Shown here in pieces: positions 49,835 through 58,229 of a stretch of DNA of 64,000 nt (positions are counted from its first letter, which is position 1; each line of letters opens with the position of its first letter). The notes beneath the pieces were generated by a model that saw only the letters and a program-made list of their open reading frames with translations, made no database searches and was not told the DNA's origin. The DNA is taken from the NCBI RefSeq assembly GCF_016887565.1, contig NZ_CP069396.1:3437001-3501000 (forward strand), in the 5' to 3' direction. This DNA is from Archangium violaceum (GTDB lineage: Bacteria > Myxococcota > Myxococcia > Myxococcales > Myxococcaceae). The position numbers and the translations under genes were made by a program.

Positions 49835-52756
49835 ATGGACGGTCCCTCGAATGGGGCAACGGGCCGGTGCCTTGGTGAGAACACCCTGGATGGGCTGAGC
49901 CGCGGGCTCCTGTCCCCCGAGGAGCGCGAGGCCGCCGCACGCCACCTCGACACGTGCGATGACTGCCGGCAGCTTCTGGCCGCGCTGGGGCATGACATGA
50001 GCACGCCCGAGGTGGGGACGCCTCGGGAAACCTCCGTCACGGAACCGAAGCAGGCGAAGCCTCGCCTCACGGCGGGTGATCGGGTCGACCGCTACACGGT
50101 GCTGCACCTGGTCGGTGCTGGCGGCATGGGCGTCATCTATGCGGCGTATGATCCCGAGCTCGACCGGCGCGTCGCGCTGAAGCTGGTGCACGATGAGGCC
50201 CTTCCCAGCGACTCGCGGGAAGAGGCGGCCTCACGACTGCTCCGGGAGGCGCAGGCGCTGGCCCGGCTCTCCCATCCTCACGTGATACCGGTGTTCGATG
50301 GCGGCCGCTTCGACGGGCAGGTCTTCCTGGCCATGGAGTTCCTGGAGGGGGGCACGCTCGGGCAGTGGCTGCGCGCGCAGCCGCGCACGGCGGACGCCAT
50401 CCTGGCGATGTTCCTCGACGCGGGCCGTGGGCTCGCGGCCGCCCATCGTGCTGGACTGGTGCACCGCGACTTCAAGCCGGACAACGTGCTGGTGGGCAAG
50501 GACGGCCGGGTGCGGGTGACGGACTTCGGTCTGGCGCGGCTCGTCTACCAGGGGGAACAGCGGCAGGCCGAGGGAGAGGCGTTGCCGCGAGCGCTGCCCG
50601 CCGGGGCCGAGACGAGAACCCAGACGGGGGCGCGGCTTGGTACACCGCCGTACATGGCGCCGGAGCTGTGGCGGGGTGCCCCGGCGGACGCGCGCAGCGA
50701 TCAGTTCGCCTTCTGTGTCGCCCTCTATGAAGCGCTTCAGGGCGAGCGCCCCTTCACCGTGGCCGAGCTCGCGGACGAGCCGGGCCCGCTCGAGGGACGG
50801 CAGCTGCCACGTGGCAATCGCATCCCTCCCTCGTGGCGGCCGATCCTCGCTCGCGGTCTGGCCGTCGCGCCCGAGGAGCGGTTCGCGTCCATGACCGAGC
50901 TGCTCGATTCGCTCGAGAAGGCGGCATCGCAACGCAAGCGGCTCCTCAGGTGGGGTGCGGCCCTCGGAGCGGTGACACTGCTCGTGGCCGGCATGGGGTT
51001 CTTCTCCTGGCGCGAGCGGGCTCGGGACGTGTGCGCGGGGGCCCGGGAGCGGCTCGCCGGCATCTGGGACGAGACCCGGAAGGATCAGGTGCGCACCGCC
51101 TTCCTCGCCACCGGATCGCGCCATGCCCAGGCCGCCTGGTCGGGAACGGAGCTCCTCATGGAGCGCTACGCGAACGCCTGGGTGCGGATACGCACCGACG
51201 CGTGCGAGGCCACCCACGTGCGTGGCGAGCAATCCGGGGAGCTGCTGGATCTGCGCATGGCGTGTCTGGCGCAGCGTGGCGAGGCGTTGCGCGCACTGAC
51301 CCTGGTGCTGAGCGCCGCGGACGCGGACGTCGTGGAGAAGGCCGTGCAAGCGGCGGGGCAGCTCCCCTCGCTCGAGGAGTGCGCCTCGAAGGAGGCCCTC
51401 ACGGCGCCGCTGCGCCTGCCCCAGGACGCGGCCACCCGCGAGCGGATCCAATCCGTCCGCGCGCAGCTCGTCGAGGTGGGGGCGCTGCTCGCGGCGGGCC
51501 GGTACGAGCCGGGCCGGGCGCTCGCGCGAGAGGTCATCGATGCGTCGAAGACCTTGTCCTACAAGCCGCTCGAGGCCGAGGCGTACTTGACCCTCGCCCA
51601 GACCTACATCCACTCGAAGGAGGGCGCTCTGGCGGAGAAGGCGCTTCACCGGGCGCTGACGTTCGCGGAGGCGAGCGGGCACAGGTTGATCGCCGCGCAG
51701 GCGTCCATCCAGCTCGCCCAGGTTCATGGACTGATGCTGCGCCGGCACGAGCAGGGGCACCTCTGGGCGGAGCTCGGCGAAGCGATGCTGGAGCCTCTCG
51801 GACAGGTGCCCGCGCTCTCGGCGGAGCGGTTGTTCGTCCTCGGGTCCATCCTCCGGGATGAGGGCCGCGCGAGCGAGGCCGCCGCGCTCCTCGAGGAGGC
51901 GCTCGCTCTCCAGGAGCGCGTCCTGGGCGCCGAGCACCCCCAGGTGGCGAGGACGCTCAGCCGGCTCGCCTTCGCGCTGGCGACACTGGACCGCTTCGAG
52001 GAGGCCCTCGCGGCCGCGCGGCGCTCGCTCTCCATCAATGAGCGGCTGCTGGGCCCCGAGCACCCGGAGTGCTCCTCCTCGCTTCATTCGATCACGTTCG
52101 TCCTGGCGCTCTCGGACAGGAACGCCGAGGGAATCCCCTACATGCAGCGCGCCCTGGCTATCGAGGAGCGCGCCTTCGGCCCCAATCACCCCGCCCTCGT
52201 GAAATCGCTGATCAACCTCTCGAATGTCCACAGCGAGCCAGGTGACGCCATTCCGATCCTCGAGCGAGCGCTCGCGATCCAGGAACAGGTCCCCGGCGAG
52301 GCTCACCCCGACATGGCCTACATCCTGAAGAACCTGGCCATCAGTCACGGAATGCTCGGCCACTCCAAGGAGCAGCTCGCGTATGCGCAGCGCGCGATGG
52401 CGCTCGAGGAGAAGCTCCTCGGATCCAACCATCCGGACCTGGCGCAGACGTATCACATGGTGGGGCAGGCCCATTACCAGCTCGGAGCACCGGCCCAGGC
52501 GCTCCCCTTCCTGGAGCGGGCGCTGGCCGTCGCCGAGTCGCGCCCCATCTCGGAATCGTACGCCACCGGGCGGAGCGTGCGGGGGATGATCCGGATGACG
52601 CTGGCGAACACCCTCTGGGCCCTGGGACACGAGCGGGCGCGGGCGCGCACCGTGATGGAGGGCGCGCTCGAGCTGGCACGCGGGGGCGGCAGCGCGTTGG
52701 CCAAGGACGTCGCCGAGGTGGAGAAGTGGCTGGCCGAACATCCCCTCGCGCATTGA
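49835..52756 (+). CDS. Membrane Ser/Thr protein kinase with zinc-finger-like N-terminus and TPR domain
   Basis: A 973-residue protein. Residues 37-44 (RHLDTCDDC) are an HxxxCxxC zinc-binding motif like those of anti-sigma factors. The kinase domain (about 88-350) has GAGGMG (94-99), Lys116, HRDFKPDN (about 210) and DFGLARLV. A single membrane segment lies at about 370-390 (WGAALGAVTLLVAGMGFFSW). The C-terminal half is TPR repeats (AYLTLAQTYIHSKEGALAEKALHRAL, ALALQERVLGAEHPQVARTLSRLAFALATLDRFEEALAAAR, and more). The sigma factor gene begins 35 bp downstream, suggesting that the N-terminal finger and kinase control it. Confidence 0.93.
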   Translation: MDGPSNGATGRCLGENTLDGLSRGLLSPEEREAAARHLDTCDDCRQLLAALGHDMSTPEVGTPRETSVTEPKQAKPRLTAGDRVDRYTVLHLVGAGGMGVIYAAYDPELDRRVALKLVHDEALPSDSREEAASRLLREAQALARLSHPHVIPVFDGGRFDGQVFLAMEFLEGGTLGQWLRAQPRTADAILAMFLDAGRGLAAAHRAGLVHRDFKPDNVLVGKDGRVRVTDFGLARLVYQGEQRQAEGEALPRALPAGAETRTQTGARLGTPPYMAPELWRGAPADARSDQFAFCVALYEALQGERPFTVAELADEPGPLEGRQLPRGNRIPPSWRPILARGLAVAPEERFASMTELLDSLEKAASQRKRLLRWGAALGAVTLLVAGMGFFSWRERARDVCAGARERLAGIWDETRKDQVRTAFLATGSRHAQAAWSGTELLMERYANAWVRIRTDACEATHVRGEQSGELLDLRMACLAQRGEALRALTLVLSAADADVVEKAVQAAGQLPSLEECASKEALTAPLRLPQDAATRERIQSVRAQLVEVGALLAAGRYEPGRALAREVIDASKTLSYKPLEAEAYLTLAQTYIHSKEGALAEKALHRALTFAEASGHRLIAAQASIQLAQVHGLMLRRHEQGHLWAELGEAMLEPLGQVPALSAERLFVLGSILRDEGRASEAAALLEEALALQERVLGAEHPQVARTLSRLAFALATLDRFEEALAAARRSLSINERLLGPEHPECSSSLHSITFVLALSDRNAEGIPYMQRALAIEERAFGPNHPALVKSLINLSNVHSEPGDAIPILERALAIQEQVPGEAHPDMAYILKNLAISHGMLGHSKEQLAYAQRAMALEEKLLGSNHPDLAQTYHMVGQAHYQLGAPAQALPFLERALAVAESRPISESYATGRSVRGMIRMTLANTLWALGHERARARTVMEGALELARGGGSALAKDVAEVEKWLAEHPLAH

Positions 52757-52791
52757 GGGTGCTATCTTCCTGCTCGGAGAGAGAGGGCCCG

Positions 52792-53625
52792 ATGCGCGAT
52801 GCGCTGGAGAAGGGGCTGGAGCGGCTCTTCCATGAGGGCCGGGAGGCGTGGCCGTCGTTGCCGCTCGGGGCCTCTTCGTTCGAGCGGCACGTCACGCGGC
52901 ACCTCCCCGCGGGGAGCGACCCGGAGCGCACTCTCCCGGCATTGCATGGAGCGGACCTGTACCTGGCCTGTGCCTGCAAGGAAGGTGTTCCGGGTGCGAT
53001 CGCCGCGTTTCAGGCGACCTATGGGGCCACGGTGGAGGCGGCGCTGCGCGGGCGGAGCGTGCCGCCGGCCGAGCGCGAGGAACTGAAGCAGGCGTTCTGG
53101 GAGAAGCTCTTCGTCAGTCAGCCCGGAGTCGCGCCGAGGATCGCTGATTATTCGGGGCGGGGGCCGCTCGGGGGCTGGGTGCGCGTGGCGGCGATTCGCG
53201 CCGCGCTCAACTTCCTCGAGCAGAGAAAGAAAGATTTGTTGGCGGTGGGGACACAGGTGGACGAGTTCCGCGAGCCCACCACGTCGGATCCCGAGCTCGA
53301 CTTTCTCAAGTCTCATTACCGGGGCGAGGTCCTTCAGGCGCTGAAGGACGCACTCTCGGGACTCGAGGCCGACGAGCGCAATGTGCTGCGGCTCTACTTC
53401 CTGGATGGACTGAGCACCGAGCGGATCGCCACCGTCTACGGCGTCCACCGTGCCACCGTGGCGCGCTGGGTCGCACACGGCCGGGGGGAGCTGCTGCGAG
53501 GAACGCACAAGCTGCTCACTCAGAGGCTCCATATCCAGAAGGGAGAGGTCGAGAGCCTCCTCGGCATCGTCCGGAGCCAGCTCAGCCTCGCTCTGAGCAG
53601 CATCTTCCGGGCCGGGGACCGGTAG
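52792..53625 (+). CDS. Sigma-70-family factor partnered with upstream kinase
   Basis: A 277-residue sigma factor. Region 2-like segment: GAIAAFQATYGATVEAALRG...EELKQAFWEKLFVSQPGVAPRIADYSGRGPLGGWVRVAAIRAALNFLEQRKKDL. Region 4: LEADERNVLRLYFLDGLSTERIATVYGVHRATVARWVAHGRGELLR. An extra N-terminal 60-80 residues precede region 2, which is typical of the myxobacterial ECF-like groups paired with Ser/Thr kinases. ATG 52792 was chosen because it follows GAGAGAGGG; an earlier in-frame start lies within the kinase gene. 35 bp after the kinase stop, so co-transcribed. Confidence 0.88.
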   Translation: MRDALEKGLERLFHEGREAWPSLPLGASSFERHVTRHLPAGSDPERTLPALHGADLYLACACKEGVPGAIAAFQATYGATVEAALRGRSVPPAEREELKQAFWEKLFVSQPGVAPRIADYSGRGPLGGWVRVAAIRAALNFLEQRKKDLLAVGTQVDEFREPTTSDPELDFLKSHYRGEVLQALKDALSGLEADERNVLRLYFLDGLSTERIATVYGVHRATVARWVAHGRGELLRGTHKLLTQRLHIQKGEVESLLGIVRSQLSLALSSIFRAGDR

Positions 53626-54003
53626 CGGTTTCGTTTGTAGACGGCCCGCCGTGTCCTCCAGCTCGCCGGAGGGCAGGAAATGCTCTCAGCTGATCAGTCC
53701 CACCAGCATTCATCCTTCTCCTTGCTTCTCCTGGCACTGGAACCGACATCCAGATCAAGGTGAAGGTCCATATGTCGGACTACCGCCTCGCGCCCGAATA
53801 ACCCTTTCCCATCCCTATCAATGACACGCTCGCCGCCTGCCGGTGGTTGCTCGAGCAATGCAATGATCCAAGATTGATTGTCTTTTCGGGCCCGGGATGG
53901 AAATCGTCCGACGAGGCCGAGCTCGACGATGGTGCATAAGAGAGATGGGGGCTTCCCGCCGCCGACCGATTATGATCGGCAAAAGACTGCTGGGAGCGGG
54001 GCG
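53626..54003. other. Intergenic region with esterase remnant
   Basis: About 380 bases between the sigma factor and the amidohydrolase. It includes a broken alpha/beta-hydrolase fragment (listed separately). Nothing else is recognisable, and there is no clear terminator after the sigma factor gene. Confidence 0.5.
53766..53871 (+). pseudogene. Remnant of an HSL-family esterase (alpha/beta hydrolase)
   Basis: The frame reads VHMSDYRLAPE, then a TAA stop, then PFPIPINDTLAACRWLLEQCNDP. This is the conserved VSxDYRLAPEHPFPAAxxDxxAAxxWL region of hormone-sensitive-lipase-type esterases, with the His codon after Glu changed to a stop and the catalytic GDSAG part absent downstream. Clearly inactive. 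Confidence 0.65.
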
Positions 54004-55317
54004 ATGAGGATCGGGGCGAGACTTCTGACGATGCTGCTACTGGCGGGCTGCGGCCATGCCGGCCTCTCCCGCGAGCCGCTGCCGGTGCCGCCGCGCGAGC
54101 GGATCGTGCCGCTGGTGGACGCGCACGAGCACATGATGAGCCCCGCGGCCATGGGCGTCGTCACGCTGCAGCCGCCGCTGCCAGCCATCGCCCTGCCGGC
54201 CGAGCTCGAGCGGCTGCTGCGGGCGCGCGAGGCGGTGACACGGCCGGTGCCGCTCGAGGCCGTCTTCACCGACGATGCCATCCTGATGGAGGCGGAGGAG
54301 GCGCGCTGGTGGACAGGCACCGACACGCTCGCCCGAGCCATCGGCAACCAGCCCGCCGGCCTGGTCTATGTGCCCAAGTCCTACGCGGTGGACGGAGCTG
54401 TCGGCTACGTGCTGGGCAATGCCCGGCCGGCGGATGTCGACGAGGAGGGCTACAACTTCCTCATCACCCTCCGGAAGAACCGCCAGGGGGAATGGCGCAT
54501 CGCCTCGGAGATGATGACCCCCATCGCCCCGCCGGTCTATGCGCCGCCCATCACGGCGGAGAAGATCGTCGAGGTACTGGACGACGCCGGCATCCGCTAC
54601 GGCGTGGTGCTGTCGCTGGGCTACTGGTTCGGCCAGCCCAAGCGGGAGATCTCGGACCGCTACGCCAAGACGAAGGCGGAGAACGACTGGACCGTCGCCG
54701 AGACGGGCAGGTTCCCAGACCGGCTGATCCCCTTCTGCGGCGTCAACCCGCTGGCCGACTACGCCGTCGCCGAGCTGGAGCGCTGCGCCGCCATGCCCCG
54801 GGTCCGGGGCATGAAGATCCATTTCGGCAACTCCCGGATCGACCTGAAGAAGCCGGAGCATGTCGACGCGCTGAAGCGCTTCTTCCGCGCTGCCAATGCT
54901 CACGGGCTGGCGATCGTCGTCCATTTCCGCGGCGACGTGGAGCCCTTCGTGCGCGAGGTGCTGCCGGAGGCGCCCGACGTCACGGTCCAGATCGCGCACA
55001 TGGCCAGTGGCTGGGAGAACCTGACGCTCTTCGCCGACGCCATCGCCGCCGGCCGGCCGGGCACGGGCAACCTCTGGTTCGACTGGACCCAGGCCCTGCC
55101 GATCGAGGCCGAGAAGCGGACGCCCGAGCTGGTGGCCGAGGCGGTCGGCGTCATGCGCCGCATCGGCATGGGCCGCATCCTCCACGGCACGGACATGCCG
55201 CTGCGCTCCAACCCCACGCCGCGCGCATGGTGGCGCGGGACCCTGCTTACCCTGCCTCTGACGGACGCCGAACTGCGCGACATCGCCGACAACGTTCCGC
55301 CCTACATGCTGCGCTGA
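54004..55317 (+). CDS. Amidohydrolase-2-type lipoprotein with NTF2/SnoaL-like insertion
   Basis: A 437-residue exported lipoprotein (RIGARLLTMLLLAGC, Cys16). The barrel begins PLVDAHEHMM (metal motif DxHxH at 39-43) and resumes at about 185 (PITAEKIVEVLDDAGIRYGVVLSLGYWFG...RFPDRLIPFCGVNPL...VRGMKIHFGNS...HGLAIVVHFRG...VQIAHMASG...RILHGTDMP) with the expected Lys/His/His/Asp metal and catalytic positions. Residues about 66-172 are different: LEAVFTDDAILMEAEEARWWTGTDTLARAI...YVLGNARPADVDEEGYNFLITLRKNRQGEWRIASEMM, which is NTF2/SnoaL-like. I know of no common enzyme with this domain nested there. Codon style differs from neighbours, suggesting transfer. Substrate unknown. Confidence 0.85.
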   Translation: MRIGARLLTMLLLAGCGHAGLSREPLPVPPRERIVPLVDAHEHMMSPAAMGVVTLQPPLPAIALPAELERLLRAREAVTRPVPLEAVFTDDAILMEAEEARWWTGTDTLARAIGNQPAGLVYVPKSYAVDGAVGYVLGNARPADVDEEGYNFLITLRKNRQGEWRIASEMMTPIAPPVYAPPITAEKIVEVLDDAGIRYGVVLSLGYWFGQPKREISDRYAKTKAENDWTVAETGRFPDRLIPFCGVNPLADYAVAELERCAAMPRVRGMKIHFGNSRIDLKKPEHVDALKRFFRAANAHGLAIVVHFRGDVEPFVREVLPEAPDVTVQIAHMASGWENLTLFADAIAAGRPGTGNLWFDWTQALPIEAEKRTPELVAEAVGVMRRIGMGRILHGTDMPLRSNPTPRAWWRGTLLTLPLTDAELRDIADNVPPYMLR

Positions 55318-55336
55318 GGCAGCCCCGGAAGAGGAA

Positions 55337-55370
55337 GCGGGGCCGCGCCCGTCTCCAGACGTGGCCCCGC
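55337..55370. terminator. Hairpin after amidohydrolase gene
   Basis: GCGGGGCC (55337-55344) pairs with GGCCCCGC (55363-55370); an inner GTCT/AGAC pair extends the stem. It begins 19 bp after the stop codon. No U-tract, so the terminator role is tentative. Confidence 0.5.
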
Positions 55371-55642
55371 TGGGCTCCCAGGTCCACTCCAGCGCCCGGA
55401 CCCTGAACTACTTCGCTCCAACTCAGCAGGTGCCTGCCCGGAGGCCTGACTGCCGTCTCCCTGCTGTCAGGGGCGGCCTGGGTAGGCGTGGGCCGGGAGC
55501 GCTCCGTGTCTGGATATTCCCGAGCCGGTGAGGCTGGGCTCGTGAGCGTTGTCTCCGACCTGGAGTCCGAATGGGGCGTGGGCGAGCGCTCCTCAGGGTG
55601 ACTACGATTGCCGGTGAAGGCTCCCATACAAGGAGAGATGCC

Positions 55643-55993
55643 ATGAGCTACATCGATGGATTCGTCGTCCCGGTACCTGTCGCCAACAAGGAGGCCTACC
55701 GGGCGATGGCAGCCAAGGCCCTGCCCCTGTTCAAGGAATACGGTGCGACGCGTGTCGTCGAGTGCTGGGGCGACGATGTGCCCGACGGCAAGGTCACCGA
55801 TTTCAAGGGCGCGGTGAAGGCCGAAGCCGGTGAGACGGTGGTCTTCTCGTGGATCGAGTGGCCGTCCAAGGCCGTCCGCGACGAAGGCAACAAGAAGATG
55901 ATGGAAGACCCGCGCATGAAGGCGATGGAGGGCATGCCTTTCGACGGCAAGCGCATGATCTTCGGCGGGTTCGAAGCGCTGCTCGACGCCTGA
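55643..55993 (+). CDS. DUF1428 family protein
   Basis: A 116-residue soluble protein: [116 protein letters not shown]. This is the DUF1428 dimeric alpha/beta-barrel fold, of unknown biochemical function. AGGAGAG precedes ATG 55643. Single gene with no co-directional partner. Similar proteins are common in Alphaproteobacteria and the codon use fits acquisition, though that is only an impression. Confidence 0.9.
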   Translation: MSYIDGFVVPVPVANKEAYRAMAAKALPLFKEYGATRVVECWGDDVPDGKVTDFKGAVKAEAGETVVFSWIEWPSKAVRDEGNKKMMEDPRMKAMEGMPFDGKRMIFGGFEALLDA

Positions 55994-56205
55994 GCCGCTC
56001 TCTTCCAGTGGGCTTGCCCCGGGCCTCACCGTCGCCTGCCGTCCATGAAGCCATGCGCCGGACCGGGGCAACCGGACATGGATTCGATTCCCGCTGAAGC
56101 TTCACGCCCTGCGGGCTATGCAGTCGACGCTCGCTTGCCTGGGTTGGATGCTGACGGTTCGCGGTCGGCTCAGGAGCGTCGCGCGACAGACCGCGCGCAT
56201 TCACC

Positions 56206-56467
56206 TTCATCACAGGAGGCGCCGTCCCAGGAGGGCAACCCGTCGATGTCTACACCCTCACCAGCAGGGGGGGAGAGTCGACTCAGGCGGCCCACGGCCA
56301 TCGGCGCGCGCATCCGCCAGGAGGACGAGCAGCTCCGCAACGGGCAGGACTATGACCACAGCTTCGTGTTCGACAAGGGCGGCAAGGCCGGCGAGCTGAC
56401 GCTGGCCGCGCGCGTCCACGAGGTGAGGGCCTTCGAGGCCCGCACCGCCGCCAAGGTGGCGGGTTGA
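56206..56467 (+). pseudogene. Internally deleted aldose 1-epimerase (galactose mutarotase) remnant
   Basis: At 56230-56265 one frame gives GGQPVDVYTLTS, the N-terminal beta-strand of GalM-type mutarotases. About 15 bases on, in another frame, RRPTAIGARIRQEDEQ (from 56279) and YDHSFVFDKGGKAGELTLAARVHE follow, the C-terminal third of the same family (usual FRKPTAIGARI, GYDHNFVLD, LAARVxEPxSGR). Some 200 intervening residues are missing, and after VHE the frame shifts out to a TGA at 56465-56467. A dead gene. Confidence 0.6.
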
Positions 56468-56532
56468 CAGTGATTCCTCCTTCTCAATACGGTCGACACC
56501 TCAACCCGTAGTCAAAGCTTGGCGAGGCTTCC

Positions 56533-56811
56533 ATGCGCGTGAAGAGTATGTTGGGCGGGCTGTTGGTGGCGGGGCTGTTGTCCGTGGGCTGTGGCGGCAC
56601 GATGCCGGAGGAGCAGCCGGAGCAGAGCCTCGATCAAGCCCAGCAGGAGCTCGTCCCGAGCTGCCCCTCTGGCTACACGTTGGGCTCCTATTGGGACTGC
56701 GCCCAGGTTTGCGGCGCCGGGTGGGGCAACTTCCTGCGCTACTACTGCTCCAACGGATCGGATTACTACGAAGTGGGAACCGGCAGTGTGCGTTGTGGAG
56801 CGTGTTACTGA
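56533..56811 (+). CDS. Small cysteine-rich exported lipoprotein
   Basis: A 92-residue precursor with lipobox LLSVGC (Cys20), a Glu/Gln-rich linker (EEQPEQSLDQAQQEL) and a mature domain with six cysteines (44, 56, 60, 72, 88, 91) plus many aromatic residues (SGYTLGSYWDCAQVCGAGWGNFLRYYCSNGSDYYEV). The even Cys count and their spacing imply a small disulfide-stabilised fold. Myxobacteria encode many such proteins with QAQQEL-type linkers; function unknown. A perfect GC-rich hairpin follows. Confidence 0.8.
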   Translation: MRVKSMLGGLLVAGLLSVGCGGTMPEEQPEQSLDQAQQELVPSCPSGYTLGSYWDCAQVCGAGWGNFLRYYCSNGSDYYEVGTGSVRCGACY

Positions 56812-56821
56812 CGTCCCACGC

Positions 56822-56856
56822 CCCCAGCCCCAGGAGAACCGGACCTGGGGCTGGGG
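56822..56856 (+). terminator. GC-rich hairpin after Cys-rich lipoprotein gene
   Basis: CCCCAGCCCCAGG (56822-56834) and CCTGGGGCTGGGG (56844-56856) are perfect 13-bp arms with a 9-base loop, 10 bp after the stop. Followed by CAGTCTCACCTCTC, a weak pyrimidine tract. Confidence 0.65.
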
Positions 56857-56934
56857 CAGTCTCACCTCTCTCGGCATCGGCTCCAGTCTGCGGCCCGTCA
56901 TCATCTCGATTTGATTCACCGTGTGTGAGTACCC

Positions 56935-58182
56935 ATGACCTCCGCTGCAGACGTGGCGCCTCCTGATTCGAGCGCGCTCCGAGTCCCGGGTTACCGGACG
57001 TTTCTGATCACATTCATGTTGGCGATGATGGCCGACAACATCGAGCACGTGATCAGCTACTGGGTGGCGTTCCAGAAGTTCCACTCGGCGGCGCTGGGTG
57101 GGTTCGCGGTGGTGTCCCACTGGCTGCCCTTCTTGATGTTCTCGGTGCCGGTGGGCGCGCTCAATGACCGGTTCGATTCCAGGCGCCTCATCCAGGCCGG
57201 CATGGTGCTCTTCATCACCGCCTCCGTGGGCTGGGGCTACTTCTTCGTCACGGACTCCCTGCAACTGTGGCACGCCATGGTCCTCCTGACGATTCATGGC
57301 TGCGCGGGCGTGCTGTGGGGCACCTCCAGCCAGATGTTGCTCTACGACATCGTGGGGACTGGCTCCCTGGCCAGCGCGGTCCGCCTGAACGCGACGGCCC
57401 GGTATCTCGGGGTCCTGGTGGGTCCCGGTGTGGGCAGCCTCGTCATGCGGATGCTCGGGCCCACTTGGGGCATCTTCGTCAACACGGTGTTCTATCTGCC
57501 CCTGCTGCTGTGGCTGATGAGCGCGCCCTATGGCCGGCACTTCCGCGGAGTGACGACAAGCCCCAGGCGCGCCGTCCGAGGCCTGGCGGACATCGTCCAG
57601 ACCGTCCGCGACGTGCGTGAGCTGCCGGTGGTCGCGGCCATGGTGCTGCTGGCGGGGGCGGCCTCCTTCTTCATCGGCAACAGCTACCAGGCCCAGATGC
57701 CGGGCTTCGCCCAGGACCTGGGCCATGGAGACCCCGGCCTGGCCTATACGCTCCTGCTGGGAGCGGATGCGGCCGGTGCGCTGCTCGCGGGCATCCTGCT
57801 CGAGACGCGGGGCACATGGCTGCGGACGGCGCCCTCTTCCGCGATGAAGCTCGCATTGCTGTGGGGCTGCGCGCTCTTCACGTTCTCCTTCATGCACGCC
57901 TATCCGGCGGCGATTCTCGTGCTCTTCCTGGCCGGGTTCCTGGAGCTCTCCTTCAGCAGCATGACCCAGGCCCTCGTGCAGCTGAATGCGCCGGACACCA
58001 TGCGCGGCCGCGTGCTGGGGCTCTTCAGCATGTCGGCCTCCGGCTTGCGGGCGTTCAGCGGAGTGACCGTGGGGCTGCTGGGCAGCGTCACCAACATCCA
58101 CCTGTCGCTCGCGCTGTCCGCCCTGGCCTTCATGACGGTGGCCGGCCTGCTGCTTCTCCGTCGACGCCAGCAGGGCGTATAG
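56935..58182 (+). CDS. MFS transporter
   Basis: A 415-residue permease with about 12 membrane segments: YRTFLITFMLAMMADNIEHVISYWVAFQKFHSAALGGFAVVSHWLPFLMFSVPVGALNDRFDSRRLIQAG (segments 1-2 and the G-x-x-x-D-R-x-x-x-R signature), and later MRGRVLGLFSMSASGLRAFSGVTVGLLGSV. This resembles the MFS_3/enterobactin-exporter-like group. No co-directional neighbour; it stands between the Cys-rich lipoprotein and the convergent protease gene. Substrate unknown. Confidence 0.9.
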   Translation: MTSAADVAPPDSSALRVPGYRTFLITFMLAMMADNIEHVISYWVAFQKFHSAALGGFAVVSHWLPFLMFSVPVGALNDRFDSRRLIQAGMVLFITASVGWGYFFVTDSLQLWHAMVLLTIHGCAGVLWGTSSQMLLYDIVGTGSLASAVRLNATARYLGVLVGPGVGSLVMRMLGPTWGIFVNTVFYLPLLLWLMSAPYGRHFRGVTTSPRRAVRGLADIVQTVRDVRELPVVAAMVLLAGAASFFIGNSYQAQMPGFAQDLGHGDPGLAYTLLLGADAAGALLAGILLETRGTWLRTAPSSAMKLALLWGCALFTFSFMHAYPAAILVLFLAGFLELSFSSMTQALVQLNAPDTMRGRVLGLFSMSASGLRAFSGVTVGLLGSVTNIHLSLALSALAFMTVAGLLLLRRRQQGV

Positions 58183-58229
58183 CGGGGACGCGGGCGCCGC
58201 TGCGTGGGGCGCGGCCGGGGAGGGGCGTC

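Noticed and set aside
50231-52753. An 840-codon open frame antisense to the TPR kinase, and similar very long antisense frames over the trifunctional kinase (39843-42326) and MFS gene (56512-58329)
   Set aside because: Arg/Gly/His/Pro-rich translations without motifs; expected shadows of GC-rich genes with strong third-position bias.
56070-56110. GGATTCGATTCCCGCT resembling a tRNA T-loop
   Set aside because: Flanks cannot pair into a T-stem and no anticodon or acceptor arms surround it.
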